Part shown: one piece after another, positions 34,881 through 43,929 of the stretch
Layout: the number at the start of each line of letters is the position of its first letter
How positions within the stretch are numbered: position 1 is the stretch's first letter
From: Martinezella lusitana
GTDB lineage: Bacteria > Pseudomonadota > Alphaproteobacteria > Rhizobiales > Rhizobiaceae
Length of the DNA stretch: 64,000 bases
Direction of reading: 5' to 3'
NCBI RefSeq assembly: GCF_900094565.1
Contig: NZ_FMAF01000012.1
Span: 62,001-126,000 of the forward strand
Made by a program: the position numbers and the translations under genes
The notes under the pieces: generated by a model
What the model was told of the DNA's origin: nothing
The model's database searches: none
The model's input: the letters and a program-made list of their open reading frames with translations, nothing else

Positions 34881-35357
34881 TTAGGCAGCCTTGGTCGTTG
34901 CCAGGTCGTAGGAAGCGATCATCGGCGACTGCGGCGACTGCGAGTCGTCGTAAGGCGTGTACTTCACTTCCATCTTGGTGAAGTTGAGCTTGATCGTTTC
35001 GACCGGGCGATCGCCATTGGAATCGACCGAATAGCTGGCGATCAGCGTATTGGTGAGCGTGTATTCGATATAGGTATCGCCCGGGTTGCCGGTCGTTACC
35101 AGATGGATCACGGCCTGCTTGCCGGTGCGGCCCGAGCATGCTTCCTGGAACAGTTTGGTCGACGAGGAATCGCTGACCTTGGTCAGGATCACTTCCGAAA
35201 CGGTGGGCTCGGAAGCTTCACGGTTCGCTGCCGAACCGGCCGACGTTTTCATGTTGCGTGAAACGTTCCAGTGGATGACTTCGATATCCATCCACTTCTT
35301 GTGCTGTTCGTGGGTGGCATCGCCCTGAATTCCGTCGATTTGCAGATAAATCGGCAT
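34881..35357 (-). CDS. hcp: T6SS tube protein Hcp (TssD)
   Basis: A 158-residue tube subunit, secreted by the machine and needed in large amounts. It has the family start MPIYLQIDGIQGDAT, KWMDIEVIHWNVSR, and the C-terminal VETIKLNFTKMEVKYTPYD. The ATG at 35357 is chosen over an upstream in-frame codon because this N-terminus is the conserved one; GGAG precedes it. It follows tssH by 63 bases and is itself followed by a strong hairpin. Confidence 0.95.
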   Translation of the reverse strand: MPIYLQIDGIQGDATHEQHKKWMDIEVIHWNVSRNMKTSAGSAANREASEPTVSEVILTKVSDSSSTKLFQEACSGRTGKQAVIHLVTTGNPGDTYIEYTLTNTLIASYSVDSNGDRPVETIKLNFTKMEVKYTPYDDSQSPQSPMIASYDLATTKAA

Positions 35358-35420
35358 GCTCTCAGCTCTCCTGTTGGGATTGAATTCGCCTTGTCGCTGC
35401 AAGGCGGGTTACCTTTCCGT

Positions 35421-38168
35421 CTAATGCCGCATCCGGACATGGTTCTCGTCCGGGGCTGCCTCATTCGCCGTGCCGCCTGTTTTGCGGCCAGCGAATTCAT
35501 TGTCGTCCACCGGATTTTCCTCGATGAGGAACCGGTGATCGCCAAAACTGATGGTGATGCCGGCGACCTTGCATCCCGCCGCAACGGCATCGAGAAAGAA
35601 GGTCGACAATTCGGGCAGAAGATCGCGTCCGATCATGGTCTCGATGGCGCGGGCGCCCATTTCGCTCGCCTTGGCGCGGGCGACCAACGCCTCTCGGGCC
35701 TCTGCCGACAGTGAAACCGATGTGCCGTACGATGCCGCGACGCGATCGCGAATGCGACCGATCTGGATGTCGACGATGCCGCTCAGCGTCGCGCCATTCA
35801 GCGGCAGGAAGGGCAGAACCGTTGTACGGCCGACGAAAGCGGGCTTGAAATGTTTCTGCAGTTCTGGAAGCAGCAGGGCTTCCAACGCTTCGCCCTCGGG
35901 CATCGTCTCCGGATCGGAGGCAAACGCCGCCAGCAATTCCGAGCCGGTATTGGCAGTCATGACGATGGTGGTGTTCTTGAAATCGATATCGCGGCCTTCG
36001 CCGTCGCGGAGCGTTCCCTTGTCGAACACCTGGTAGAACACTTCCTGGACGCCGGGATGGGCCTTGTCGATCTCGTCCAGAAGCAAGACGCCATAGGGGC
36101 GGCGGCGCACGGCTTCGGTAAGCACCCCGCCCTCGCCATAGCCGACATAGCCGGGCGGCGATCCGAGCAGCAGCGAAACCTTATGCTCTTCCTTGAACTC
36201 CGACATGTTGATGGTCGTCAGATATTGGCTGCCGCCATAAAGAAGATCGGCCAGCGATAGCGCCGTTTCGGTCTTGCCGGTTCCCGACATGCCGACAAAC
36301 AGGAAGACGGCGGGCGGGCGGCGCGGATCGGAAAGTCCGGCACGGGCGGAGCGCATGGCGGCCGAAATCCGCTCGATCGCGGCATCCTGGCCGAGGACGC
36401 GCTCCTTGAGCCTGGCATCCAGCGTCTTGACCGTCTCGACCTGATCCGACAGAAGCTTCCCGACCGGAATACCGGTCCAGCGCGCGACGATGCCGGCGAT
36501 GACTTCCTTGTCGACAACCCGGGGAACCAGGGGCATCTCTCCGGCAAAGTCGGCGAGATTGCGTTCCGCCTGCGCCAGCGCCGCACGAATGGTTTCCGGG
36601 GACGAGCCATGGGGCGGGAAAAGCGCGACATTGTCGCCACGCACGGGCGTCTCGTCTTCGGTCGGCTGCGCGCCGGCATCTTTTAGCAAGGCTTCAATTC
36701 GGTCAGCCTCCTTCGATAGCCGGATCTCCTCGTCAAGCTTGGTCTGCAGCCGCTCGATCTCGGCGATTACTTCACGTTTCTCGTTCTCGATGACGGCCAG
36801 GCGGGCGTTGAGCTCGGGCGCGGGCGACTCAGCAGAAAGCGCATCGACCTCGGCTTCCAGCATCTCCTGCTCGTAGCGCAGGCCTTTCAATGCCTCGGGG
36901 ACAGTTTGTCGAGCCAGGGATACGGCAGCAGCAGCCGTATCGATGAGGCTGATCGCCTTATCCGGCAGCTGTCGCGCAGGGATGTAGCGCGCCGAAAGGC
37001 GAACGGCGGCGGCCAGCGCCTCGTCGCGAATGCGAACCTTGTGATGAGCCTTGAAGCTGTCGACGACGCCTCGCAGCATGCGGATAGCCGTCTCCTCATC
37101 GGGCTCGAGCACCTGAACAACCTGGAAACGTCGCGTCAGCGCCGCATCCTTCTCGATGTGGCGCTTGTATTCGCTCCAGGTCGTTGCCGCGATCGTTCTC
37201 AGCTCCCCGCGCGCCAGTGCCGGCTTCAGGATGTTGGCGGCGTCGCCCTGCCCGGCCTGACCGCCGGCGCCGATCAAGCCATGGGCCTCGTCGATGAACA
37301 GAATGATCGGCTCCGCTGAAGCCCGCACCGCGGCAACGACACCGTGCAGGCGGCGTTCGAACTCCCCCTTCACGCCCGCTCCAGCCTGCAGCAGGCTGAG
37401 ATCCAGCAGCAAAATTCGAACCGACTTCAGCATGTCCGGCACGCTGCCGGCGGCAATCTCAAGTGCCAGCGCCTCGGCGACCGCCGTCTTGCCGACGCCG
37501 GCCTCGCCGACCAGGATCGGATTGTTCTGTCTGCGTCGCATCAGGATGTCGATCACCTGACGGAGTTCGCGGTCGCGTCCGATGACGGGATCTATGCGGC
37601 CAAGCTTGGCATCGGCCGTCATGTCACGGGTGTAAAGGCGCAGAAATTCGTTCTCGCCGGCACTAGGAATCGGCTCGGAATGTGGCGTCGATGAAGCTGC
37701 ACCAGCGGTCGACGATACAGCACTCAACCGCTTTTCGAGCGCGTTGCGGTCGAGATTTCGCAGCGAAGGCGCCATGCCGCGGGCCATGATTCGCAGCGAT
37801 TGATCGTCGGTCAGCGCGGTGAGGAGGTCGGCCAGGGCGATGCTGTGCCGGCCACATTGAAGCGAGGCAACAAGCCAAGCTTCTCGCATCAGCGCAAGCA
37901 GCTGTTGGGATAGCACCAGTGCTGTCCCGCCGTCCCGCGGCAGCTCCGCGATGGCGGTATCAAGCTCGGCTCGCAGAGCGTGTGAAGATACGTTAAGCCC
38001 TTCAAAAAACGAGCAAACTTTAGATACGTCGAGCAGCGCACGTATCCAATGTGCGACATCCACGTTGGCGTGCCGATCGCGCGCAGCGAGAGACGCTGCA
38101 GCCTCAAGACCCACACGCAATTCGGGCTCAAGCGTTCTGATCAGACGATTGAGATCGATGTTGAACAC
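35421..38168 (-). CDS. tssH: T6SS AAA+ ATPase TssH (ClpV)
   Basis: A 915-residue unfoldase that recycles the contracted TssBC sheath. Order of domains: an N-terminal Clp_N domain (about residues 1-150); AAA1 with Walker A GEAGVGKT (221-228); a coiled-coil middle domain (about 420-520, RLQTKLDEEIRLSKEADRIEAL); AAA2 with Walker A GMSGTGKT (626-633) and LLLDEIDKAHP; and a C-terminal D2-small domain. The start is a GTG at 38168 preceded by AGGAGG. It is the first gene of the minus-strand operon tssH-hcp-(unknown)-vgrG-adaptor-effector-immunity, divergent from tssA. Confidence 0.95.
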   Translation of the reverse strand: MFNIDLNRLIRTLEPELRVGLEAAASLAARDRHANVDVAHWIRALLDVSKVCSFFEGLNVSSHALRAELDTAIAELPRDGGTALVLSQQLLALMREAWLVASLQCGRHSIALADLLTALTDDQSLRIMARGMAPSLRNLDRNALEKRLSAVSSTAGAASSTPHSEPIPSAGENEFLRLYTRDMTADAKLGRIDPVIGRDRELRQVIDILMRRRQNNPILVGEAGVGKTAVAEALALEIAAGSVPDMLKSVRILLLDLSLLQAGAGVKGEFERRLHGVVAAVRASAEPIILFIDEAHGLIGAGGQAGQGDAANILKPALARGELRTIAATTWSEYKRHIEKDAALTRRFQVVQVLEPDEETAIRMLRGVVDSFKAHHKVRIRDEALAAAVRLSARYIPARQLPDKAISLIDTAAAAVSLARQTVPEALKGLRYEQEMLEAEVDALSAESPAPELNARLAVIENEKREVIAEIERLQTKLDEEIRLSKEADRIEALLKDAGAQPTEDETPVRGDNVALFPPHGSSPETIRAALAQAERNLADFAGEMPLVPRVVDKEVIAGIVARWTGIPVGKLLSDQVETVKTLDARLKERVLGQDAAIERISAAMRSARAGLSDPRRPPAVFLFVGMSGTGKTETALSLADLLYGGSQYLTTINMSEFKEEHKVSLLLGSPPGYVGYGEGGVLTEAVRRRPYGVLLLDEIDKAHPGVQEVFYQVFDKGTLRDGEGRDIDFKNTTIVMTANTGSELLAAFASDPETMPEGEALEALLLPELQKHFKPAFVGRTTVLPFLPLNGATLSGIVDIQIGRIRDRVAASYGTSVSLSAEAREALVARAKASEMGARAIETMIGRDLLPELSTFFLDAVAAGCKVAGITISFGDHRFLIEENPVDDNEFAGRKTGGTANEAAPDENHVRMRH

Positions 38169-38245
38169 GTGGAAATTTCCTCCTTAGGTTTCTAAACTAA
38201 GTGCATCCTCCATGCCGCGAGAACAACTAGGGCGGTTATCCAATT

Positions 38246-39445
38246 GTGTCCAGCCCGCAAACATTAATTTTTGCGAAGCCCTCCGATTTGGCATCGTCAC
38301 AAATCCGTTACAGAATATACACAGTTGACAACGAAATATATCGACATAACTATCTTGCGCTTAGGCGATGTAGTTGGAAATGTGGAGTTAAGCCCCTGCT
38401 CAATGTTCGTGACATAGAGACTCAATTTGACAAAGATGCGCCATGTGGAGAAAACATACGCATCAATACTTCTACTCGTGAAATATACTATAGAATAAAA
38501 GACGCAAGGAACCAGGCTCGAGCTACTGAACGAGGTATATCACCTGGTGAGAATATTAGCCTTTCACCTGCTTGGTCAGACGTCAGCAATCTTGGATTGC
38601 AGATTGTTTCTTCAAAAAGTAAGGACCTCGAAGTATTAGCGTGGCTGGCGGAAGCAGAACTACGTCTTCGCGGTTTCGAGGGATTGAAGGATGTCTACCA
38701 GGCGATAGCGTCGCTTTTAGACAAGCATTGGGAGAAATTTCATTCGGTCGGCGAGGACGACATAGAAGAGCGTCTTGCGCCCTTGGCGGGGCTGAATGGG
38801 GTCGGCGGCGAAGGCACGATCATCCAGGCGATCAGGCTGACAGCGCTCGTGCCCGGCGTGAAATTCGGCCAGTTTTCGCTCTGGGATTTCCAGCTTTCGC
38901 AACGACCCAACGAGACCAGGCGACGCGAGGAACTGAACCAGGCGGTAATAGAAGCCGGCACGTCGGCGATGAGTGCCCATCTCGAACATGTCAACGGCTG
39001 CATCGCTGCCTTCGAGCGGCTCGTCTCCATCGTGAACGAGCGCTGCGGGGCGAAGGCGCCACCAAGCTCCAACACGCACAATGTCCTGCTTGAGGCCGCA
39101 TCAGCGCTTCGCACGCTTGCCGGCATCGAAGCCCAGCCAGTCGAAGCCGCGGTCGTGCCGCAAGCGCCGGAAGGGACGAACGAACCGGCTCAGCCGCGTG
39201 CCCGGCCCTTGAGCGCCGAATCGATTGGCTCGCGCGAGGAGGCATTCGAGCTGTTGCTCGCCGTTGCGCGCTTCTTCCGTCGCACCGAGCCGCATTCGCC
39301 GATCTCGATGGCGATCGAGACGATGGTGCGGCGTGGGCGTATGGATTTCTCGGAACTATTGGCCGAATTGCTGCCGGAGCAGCAGGCTCGAAACGCCGTG
39401 CTGACGGCCGCCGGAATTCAGCCGAAATCCAACAAGAGCGGGTGA
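38246..39445 (+). CDS. tssA: T6SS protein TssA (ImpA), start uncertain
   Basis: Baseplate/cap protein of the T6SS. The ImpA_N domain is clear from LLNVRDIETQFDKDAPCGENIR (about 38396 onward), and the C-terminal VasJ-like part from SREEAFELLLAVARFFRRTEPHSPIS. The only canonical start early in the frame is the GTG at 38246, but the 50 residues from there to 38395 look unlike TssA. The expected start coincides with a CTG at 38396, with GGAG 9 bases upstream. The first 400 bases are AT-rich with different codon use, changing abruptly at about 38640. TssA function is firm; the N-terminus is not. Confidence 0.85.
   Translation: MSSPQTLIFAKPSDLASSQIRYRIYTVDNEIYRHNYLALRRCSWKCGVKPLLNVRDIETQFDKDAPCGENIRINTSTREIYYRIKDARNQARATERGISPGENISLSPAWSDVSNLGLQIVSSKSKDLEVLAWLAEAELRLRGFEGLKDVYQAIASLLDKHWEKFHSVGEDDIEERLAPLAGLNGVGGEGTIIQAIRLTALVPGVKFGQFSLWDFQLSQRPNETRRREELNQAVIEAGTSAMSAHLEHVNGCIAAFERLVSIVNERCGAKAPPSSNTHNVLLEAASALRTLAGIEAQPVEAAVVPQAPEGTNEPAQPRARPLSAESIGSREEAFELLLAVARFFRRTEPHSPISMAIETMVRRGRMDFSELLAELLPEQQARNAVLTAAGIQPKSNKSG
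38325..38353 (+). promoter_or_regulatory. Possible promoter for the tssA operon
   Basis: An exact TTGACA at 38325-38330 is followed after 17 bases by the weak AACTAT at 38348-38353. It lies downstream of the GTG at 38246 but upstream of the conserved TssA start region at 38396. Weak -10 box; suggestion only. Confidence 0.25.
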
Positions 39446-39550
39446 CCGGTACAACCTGCCACACAACTTTTTGCAACCCGCCCTTTCCAAAATCGAGTTG
39501 CGCCACATGTGAAAAGCGAATTTTGCCGCTTGGGATTGAAGGAGAAGCTT

Positions 39551-40063
39551 ATGGCGAGTGTTCATGAAAAACTAGAGCGAGTGCGCAAGCCGAGGGTCCA
39601 CATCAAGTACGAAGTGGAGACCGAAGGCGCCATGGTCGTGAAGGAACTGCCCTTTGTCGTCGGCGTGCTCGGCGATTTCTCAGGCAATCCGACCCAGCCT
39701 CTGAAGCCGTTCGGCGAGCGCAAGTTCGTCCAGATAGACCGGGACAATTTCGACGACGTGATGCGCCGCATGACCCCCGGTCTGAACATCACGGTCGAAA
39801 ACACGCTCGAAGGCAACGGCTCGGATATTGCCGTCTCGCTGAAGTTCGAGAGCATGACGGATTTCGAACCCGGTTCCGTCGTCAATCAGGTCCCCGCGCT
39901 AAAGGCCCTACTCGACGCCCGCAACCAGCTTCGCGACCTGATGAGCAAGGCGGACCGTTCGGAAGAGCTGGAGCGGCTGCTCGAAGAGGTCCTGCAAAAC
40001 AAGGCGGATCTTTCGAAGCTGATGTCCGAACTTGGCGCCCACGAAAAGCCGGCAGCAAGCTGA
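39551..40063 (+). CDS. tssB: T6SS contractile sheath small subunit TssB
   Basis: A 170-residue sheath subunit forming the TssBC polymer around the Hcp tube. Conserved stretches are RVHIKYEVETEGA, LPFVVGVLGDFSG, FVQIDRDNFDDVM and FESMTDFEPGSVV, followed by a helical C-terminus. The start is the ATG at 39551 with GGAGAAG 4 bases upstream; the frame extends to 39509 but the conserved N-terminus begins here. A 110-base gap precedes tssC. Confidence 0.95.
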   Translation: MASVHEKLERVRKPRVHIKYEVETEGAMVVKELPFVVGVLGDFSGNPTQPLKPFGERKFVQIDRDNFDDVMRRMTPGLNITVENTLEGNGSDIAVSLKFESMTDFEPGSVVNQVPALKALLDARNQLRDLMSKADRSEELERLLEEVLQNKADLSKLMSELGAHEKPAAS

Positions 40064-40173
40064 TAGCAATCGGCGGTCCGCGGAGCGGATCGGCCAATCC
40101 TGTTTCAAGCAGCCGATAGCGGCGGGCGCACAAGCTTCACCGATATCGCCGCATTTTCCGTAAGGATCGAAAA

Positions 40174-41652
40174 ATGAGCGCTGAAAGCCAGTTGAAGACC
40201 AAAGAGGCCGAGTTTGCGCCCGAGGAGGATCTGCTGACGCAGATCGTTTCAGCAACCCGGCAAACCGAACCCGATCGCGCCCAGGACCTCCTGAGGACGC
40301 TGACCGACCAGGCCTTGAAGGGCACCGTCACCTACGACCGCAACCTGACGGTCACTCTCAACAACGCCATTGCCGAACTCGATCGCAAGATCTCCCGGCA
40401 GCTCGCGGCCATCATGCAATCGCCTGAGTTCGCCAAGCTGGAGGGCAGCTGGCGCGGGCTGCACTATCTGGTCAAGAATAGCGAAACCAGCGTCAATCTG
40501 AAGATCCGCGTGCTCAACGCATCGAAACGCGACGTCTCGAAGGATCTGGCAAAGGCCGTGGAATTCGATCAGTCGCGGCTCTTCAAGTCGATCTACGAAG
40601 ACGAATTCGGCACACCGGGCGGCGAGCCCATGGGTGCGATCATCGGCGACTACGAATTCGACAATTCCTTCGACGACGTGCAGACGCTGCAGGCCATCTC
40701 ATCGATCGCCGCAGCCGCTTTTGCCCCTTTCATTTCAGCGGCAAGCCCCCGCATGTTCGGCTTCGACGACTATCGTGAGCTTGCCCGTCCGCGCGATCTC
40801 GAAAAGATCTTCGAGACGGTGGAATATGCGAAGTGGCGCAGCCTGCGCGACAGCGAGGATTCGCGCTTCGTCACGCTTGCGCTTCCCCGTGTCCTTGCCC
40901 GCATGCCCTACGGGCCGAAGACCAACCCGATCGACGAATTCGGCTTCGACGAGACAGAGCATTCCACGACCGGCGAACTCGAGCACAATTCCTATTGCTG
41001 GATGAACGCGTCCTACGTGATGGGCACGCGGCTGACGGACGCTTTTGCCCAGAGCGGCTGGTGCACGGCCATCCGCGGCGCCGAAAACGGCGGCAAGGTC
41101 GAGAACCTGCCCATGCATATCTTCTCGAGCGACGACGGCGACCTCGATCTCAAGTGCCCGACCGAAGTCGGCATCACCGACCGTCGTGACGCGGAGCTCG
41201 GCAAGCTCGGCTTCCTGCCGCTCTGCCACTACAAAAACACCGACTATGCCGTATTCTTCGGTGCGCAGACCACGCATAAGCCGAAGCTCTACGACAAGCC
41301 GGAAGCGACAGCCAACGCGGCGGTTTCCGCTCGCCTGCCCTACATGATGGCGACGTCGCGTTTCGCGCATTATCTCAAGGTGATGGGCCGCGACAAGATC
41401 GGTTCCTTCATGGAAGCCGAGGACTGCGAAAACTGGCTCAATCGCTGGATCTCCAACTACGTCAACGCCAACGACGACGCAGGTGAGGAATCGCGCGCCA
41501 AGTATCCATTGCGCGATGCGAAGGTGACGGTCCAGGAGGTTCCGGGCAAGCCCGGCTCCTACAACGCCGTTGCCTGGATGCGACCCTGGCTTCAGATGGA
41601 GGAATTGACCACCTCGCTGCGAATGGTCGCCCGTATTCCGAGCAAGAACTAG
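40174..41652 (+). CDS. tssC: T6SS contractile sheath large subunit TssC
   Basis: A 492-residue sheath subunit. It has the typical segments LEGSWRGLHYLVKNSE, FGTPGGEPMGAIIGDYEFD, FAPFISAASPRMFG, SEDSRFVTLALPRVLARMPYG, ATSRFAHYLKVMGRDKIGSFM and the C-terminal EVPGKPGSYNAVAWMRPWLQMEELTTSLRMV that interacts with TssB and TssH-binding helices. Its length is that of the larger TssC (TssC41 type in Agrobacterium naming). It is followed by a strong hairpin and a second tssC gene. Confidence 0.95.
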   Translation: MSAESQLKTKEAEFAPEEDLLTQIVSATRQTEPDRAQDLLRTLTDQALKGTVTYDRNLTVTLNNAIAELDRKISRQLAAIMQSPEFAKLEGSWRGLHYLVKNSETSVNLKIRVLNASKRDVSKDLAKAVEFDQSRLFKSIYEDEFGTPGGEPMGAIIGDYEFDNSFDDVQTLQAISSIAAAAFAPFISAASPRMFGFDDYRELARPRDLEKIFETVEYAKWRSLRDSEDSRFVTLALPRVLARMPYGPKTNPIDEFGFDETEHSTTGELEHNSYCWMNASYVMGTRLTDAFAQSGWCTAIRGAENGGKVENLPMHIFSSDDGDLDLKCPTEVGITDRRDAELGKLGFLPLCHYKNTDYAVFFGAQTTHKPKLYDKPEATANAAVSARLPYMMATSRFAHYLKVMGRDKIGSFMEAEDCENWLNRWISNYVNANDDAGEESRAKYPLRDAKVTVQEVPGKPGSYNAVAWMRPWLQMEELTTSLRMVARIPSKN

Positions 41653-41660
41653 GGGGAGAC

Positions 41661-41685
41661 CGCGCGGCGGTCATCCCGCCGCGCG
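41661..41685 (+). other. Stem-loop between the two tssC genes
   Basis: Perfect 10-bp stem CGCGCGGCGG/CCGCCGCGCG with a TCATC loop, 8 bases after the tssC stop. No T-run. Likely to make the sheath subunit transcript more stable or to lower the transcription of downstream genes. Confidence 0.7.
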
Positions 41686-41701
41686 CCTTCAGTCAACCAA
41701 G

Positions 41702-43105
41702 ATGATCGCGACGACGATGGAATCGAGAGCCGCCTGGCCCCGTCAGGTGCATCGCGTGATCGCCATGATCGACGATGCCCTTAACCGGCAGGTCAACGCT
41801 ATCCTGCACCATCCCGAGTTCCAGGCGATGGAAGCACGGTGGCGCGGGCTTGCCATGCTGGTGCACCACACCGGGCAATCGGATGACGTGAAAATCAAGC
41901 TCCTAAGCGTCAGCTGGGCACAGCTGTCGCGCCATCTCGAGCGCACGACCGATTTCGATCAGAGCCATCTCTTCGAGCTGGTTTACAGCCGCGAATTCGG
42001 CATGCCCGGCGGCGAGCCCTTCGGCCTGTTGATCGGCGACTACGAACTGTCGCCCCAGGATCCAAGCGGCGGCGATACGATCGGCGCTCTGACCCAGATC
42101 GGCATGGCCGCCGCCGCCGCCTTTTGCCCATTCGTCGCGGCTGCTTCGCCGCAGGCGATCGGCCTGCAGCACTTCAACGAATTGAACCGGGTCCAGGATT
42201 TCTCCTGGCTCGCCTATGATCCCACCCGCATTCGCTGGAACGGGCTTCGCGCGCGGGAAGACTCGCGTTTTCTGGGACTTGTCGCGCCGCGAATCCTGAT
42301 GCGCTCGCCCTACGAAGCGTTCGCACGCGAACGCGACGATCAATTTCCGTTCCGCGAAAACATTGCCGCCGACGGCAGCACCCTGCTGTGGGGCAATGGC
42401 GCCTTTGCCTTTGCAATGATCGTCATTCGCAACTTCATCGAATCCGGATGGTTCGCCGATATTCGCGGTGTGACCCAGGATGCGGTCGATGGCGGCTTGC
42501 TGAGCCCGCAGGAGCTGGCGCCCTATGATCTCGGGACCGAAAGTCACGGGCTTTCGCAACAGGCGCCGGTCGAAATACGCCTGACCAATACCCAGGAGCA
42601 GCAACTCTGCGAGCTCGGCCTCGTGCCGGTCGCAACCACCTATCTTTCCTCCTCGGTGATCTTCAATTCCAATCAGTCGCTGCATGCGCCGCCGCATTAT
42701 TCGAGTGAGCAGGCGCGGCAGAACGCCCGCATCGCCGCCATGCTGCAATATGTGCTCTGCGCCTCCCGCTTCTCGCATTATCTCAAGGTCATCATGCGCG
42801 ACGAGATCGGCCGGCTTGCCGACACAGTCTCGATCGAGCGCAAGCTCAATGACTGGCTCTCCAGCTACACCCTCGGCAACGACGATGCCGACGTGCCGTT
42901 GCGCATCCGCTTCCCATTGCGCTCGGCCGGCATCACGGTCGACGAGATTCCCGGCAAGCCGGGCATGTTTGCCTGCACGGTGCGGCTGCAGCCGCATTTC
43001 CAGCTCGACGACGTGTCGACAAGTTTCCATCTCATCGCGGAGGTAGCGAATTCGACCCAGGCGCCCTCCCGCCCCGCAAACGCGCCGCAAAGGATGTCCG
43101 CATGA
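41702..43105 (+). CDS. Second TssC-like sheath protein (TssC40 type)
   Basis: A 467-residue paralogue of TssC with the same landmarks: EARWRGLAMLVHHT, FGMPGGEPFGLLIGDYEL, FCPFVAAASPQAIG, REDSRFLGLVAPRILMRSPY, CASRFSHYLKVIMRDEIG and EIPGKPGMFACTVRLQPHFQ. Agrobacterium T6SS also has two TssC proteins (TssC40 and TssC41). Diverged enough from tssC to be an old duplication. Its N-terminus is shorter than that of TssC by about 60 residues, the part which in TssC pairs with TssB, so its role may differ. It overlaps tagJ by ATGA. Confidence 0.92.
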   Translation: MIATTMESRAAWPRQVHRVIAMIDDALNRQVNAILHHPEFQAMEARWRGLAMLVHHTGQSDDVKIKLLSVSWAQLSRHLERTTDFDQSHLFELVYSREFGMPGGEPFGLLIGDYELSPQDPSGGDTIGALTQIGMAAAAAFCPFVAAASPQAIGLQHFNELNRVQDFSWLAYDPTRIRWNGLRAREDSRFLGLVAPRILMRSPYEAFARERDDQFPFRENIAADGSTLLWGNGAFAFAMIVIRNFIESGWFADIRGVTQDAVDGGLLSPQELAPYDLGTESHGLSQQAPVEIRLTNTQEQQLCELGLVPVATTYLSSSVIFNSNQSLHAPPHYSSEQARQNARIAAMLQYVLCASRFSHYLKVIMRDEIGRLADTVSIERKLNDWLSSYTLGNDDADVPLRIRFPLRSAGITVDEIPGKPGMFACTVRLQPHFQLDDVSTSFHLIAEVANSTQAPSRPANAPQRMSA

Positions 43106-43929
43106 CTCTCTCCGCCAAGATCGCCGAAGCACTCCGCGAAAATGCACTCGAGAATGCGATCGAGCAGGCGAAGGCGCATTTGAAGGTGGCGCCGGGCGAT
43201 AAGGACGCCAGACATCTCTTCATCGACCTGCTGATCCTTGCCGGCGACTATGCGCGCGCGGATGCTCAGTGCAATCTCGCCGCCACCTTCGCTCCGGAAG
43301 ACACGATGGGCTTTGCCTTGCTGCGCAATCAGCTGCGGGCGATGGCAGCGCGGTCTGCCTGGTTCGATGAGGCAGCTACCCCGGATTTCCCGAATGGCCC
43401 GACCGGGCTCGACCAGGCGGCACTGAAGGTGGCGGTTGCACATCGCGACGGCTCTCCGGAAACGGCAGCAGCACTTCAATCCTTCGAGGAGCTCAGGGGC
43501 GAACGGCCGATGAGCTGGAACGGCCAGCCGGTTTCGGATTTCCGCGATCTCGACGACCGAATTCCGCATGCGCTCGAAGCGATCATGACCGGCGGAGCCT
43601 ATCTCTGGATCGATTTTTCCAGGATCGCCGCCGTTCGCCTCGAACCCATATCGCGCCCACGCGATCTCGCCTTCCGTGTGGCAGAACTGGAGCTTGCCGA
43701 TGGCGCCATCGCGACAGTTCTCCTGCCCGCAATCTATCACGGAACGACAGGGGCAAAGCTGCTGCTCGGCCGCGAAACAGAATGGATCGAGGAGCCCACG
43801 GGCATCACCACCGGCCGCGGCCAGAAGTGCTTTCTGGCCGGCGACGACCTCGTCTCCTTCCATGACCTCGAGATGCTGGAAGCCGTGTCCCGCAACGCCG
43901 ACGAAACGAGGCGCGCCGCCCATGGTTGA
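43102..43929 (+). CDS. tagJ: T6SS accessory protein TagJ (ImpE)
   Basis: A 275-residue ImpE/TagJ protein. The first 130 residues are TPR-like helical repeats (AIEQAKAHLKVAPGDKDARHLFIDLLILAGDYARADAQ, given in part). The C-terminal domain has DPIPH-like DLDDRIPHALEAIMTGGAYLWIDF and RDLAFRVAELELADG. TagJ binds the TssB N-terminus in other systems and may modulate sheath disassembly by TssH. The ATG overlaps the previous stop and the end overlaps the tssE start, so the genes are translationally coupled. Confidence 0.9.
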   Translation: MTLSAKIAEALRENALENAIEQAKAHLKVAPGDKDARHLFIDLLILAGDYARADAQCNLAATFAPEDTMGFALLRNQLRAMAARSAWFDEAATPDFPNGPTGLDQAALKVAVAHRDGSPETAAALQSFEELRGERPMSWNGQPVSDFRDLDDRIPHALEAIMTGGAYLWIDFSRIAAVRLEPISRPRDLAFRVAELELADGAIATVLLPAIYHGTTGAKLLLGRETEWIEEPTGITTGRGQKCFLAGDDLVSFHDLEMLEAVSRNADETRRAAHG

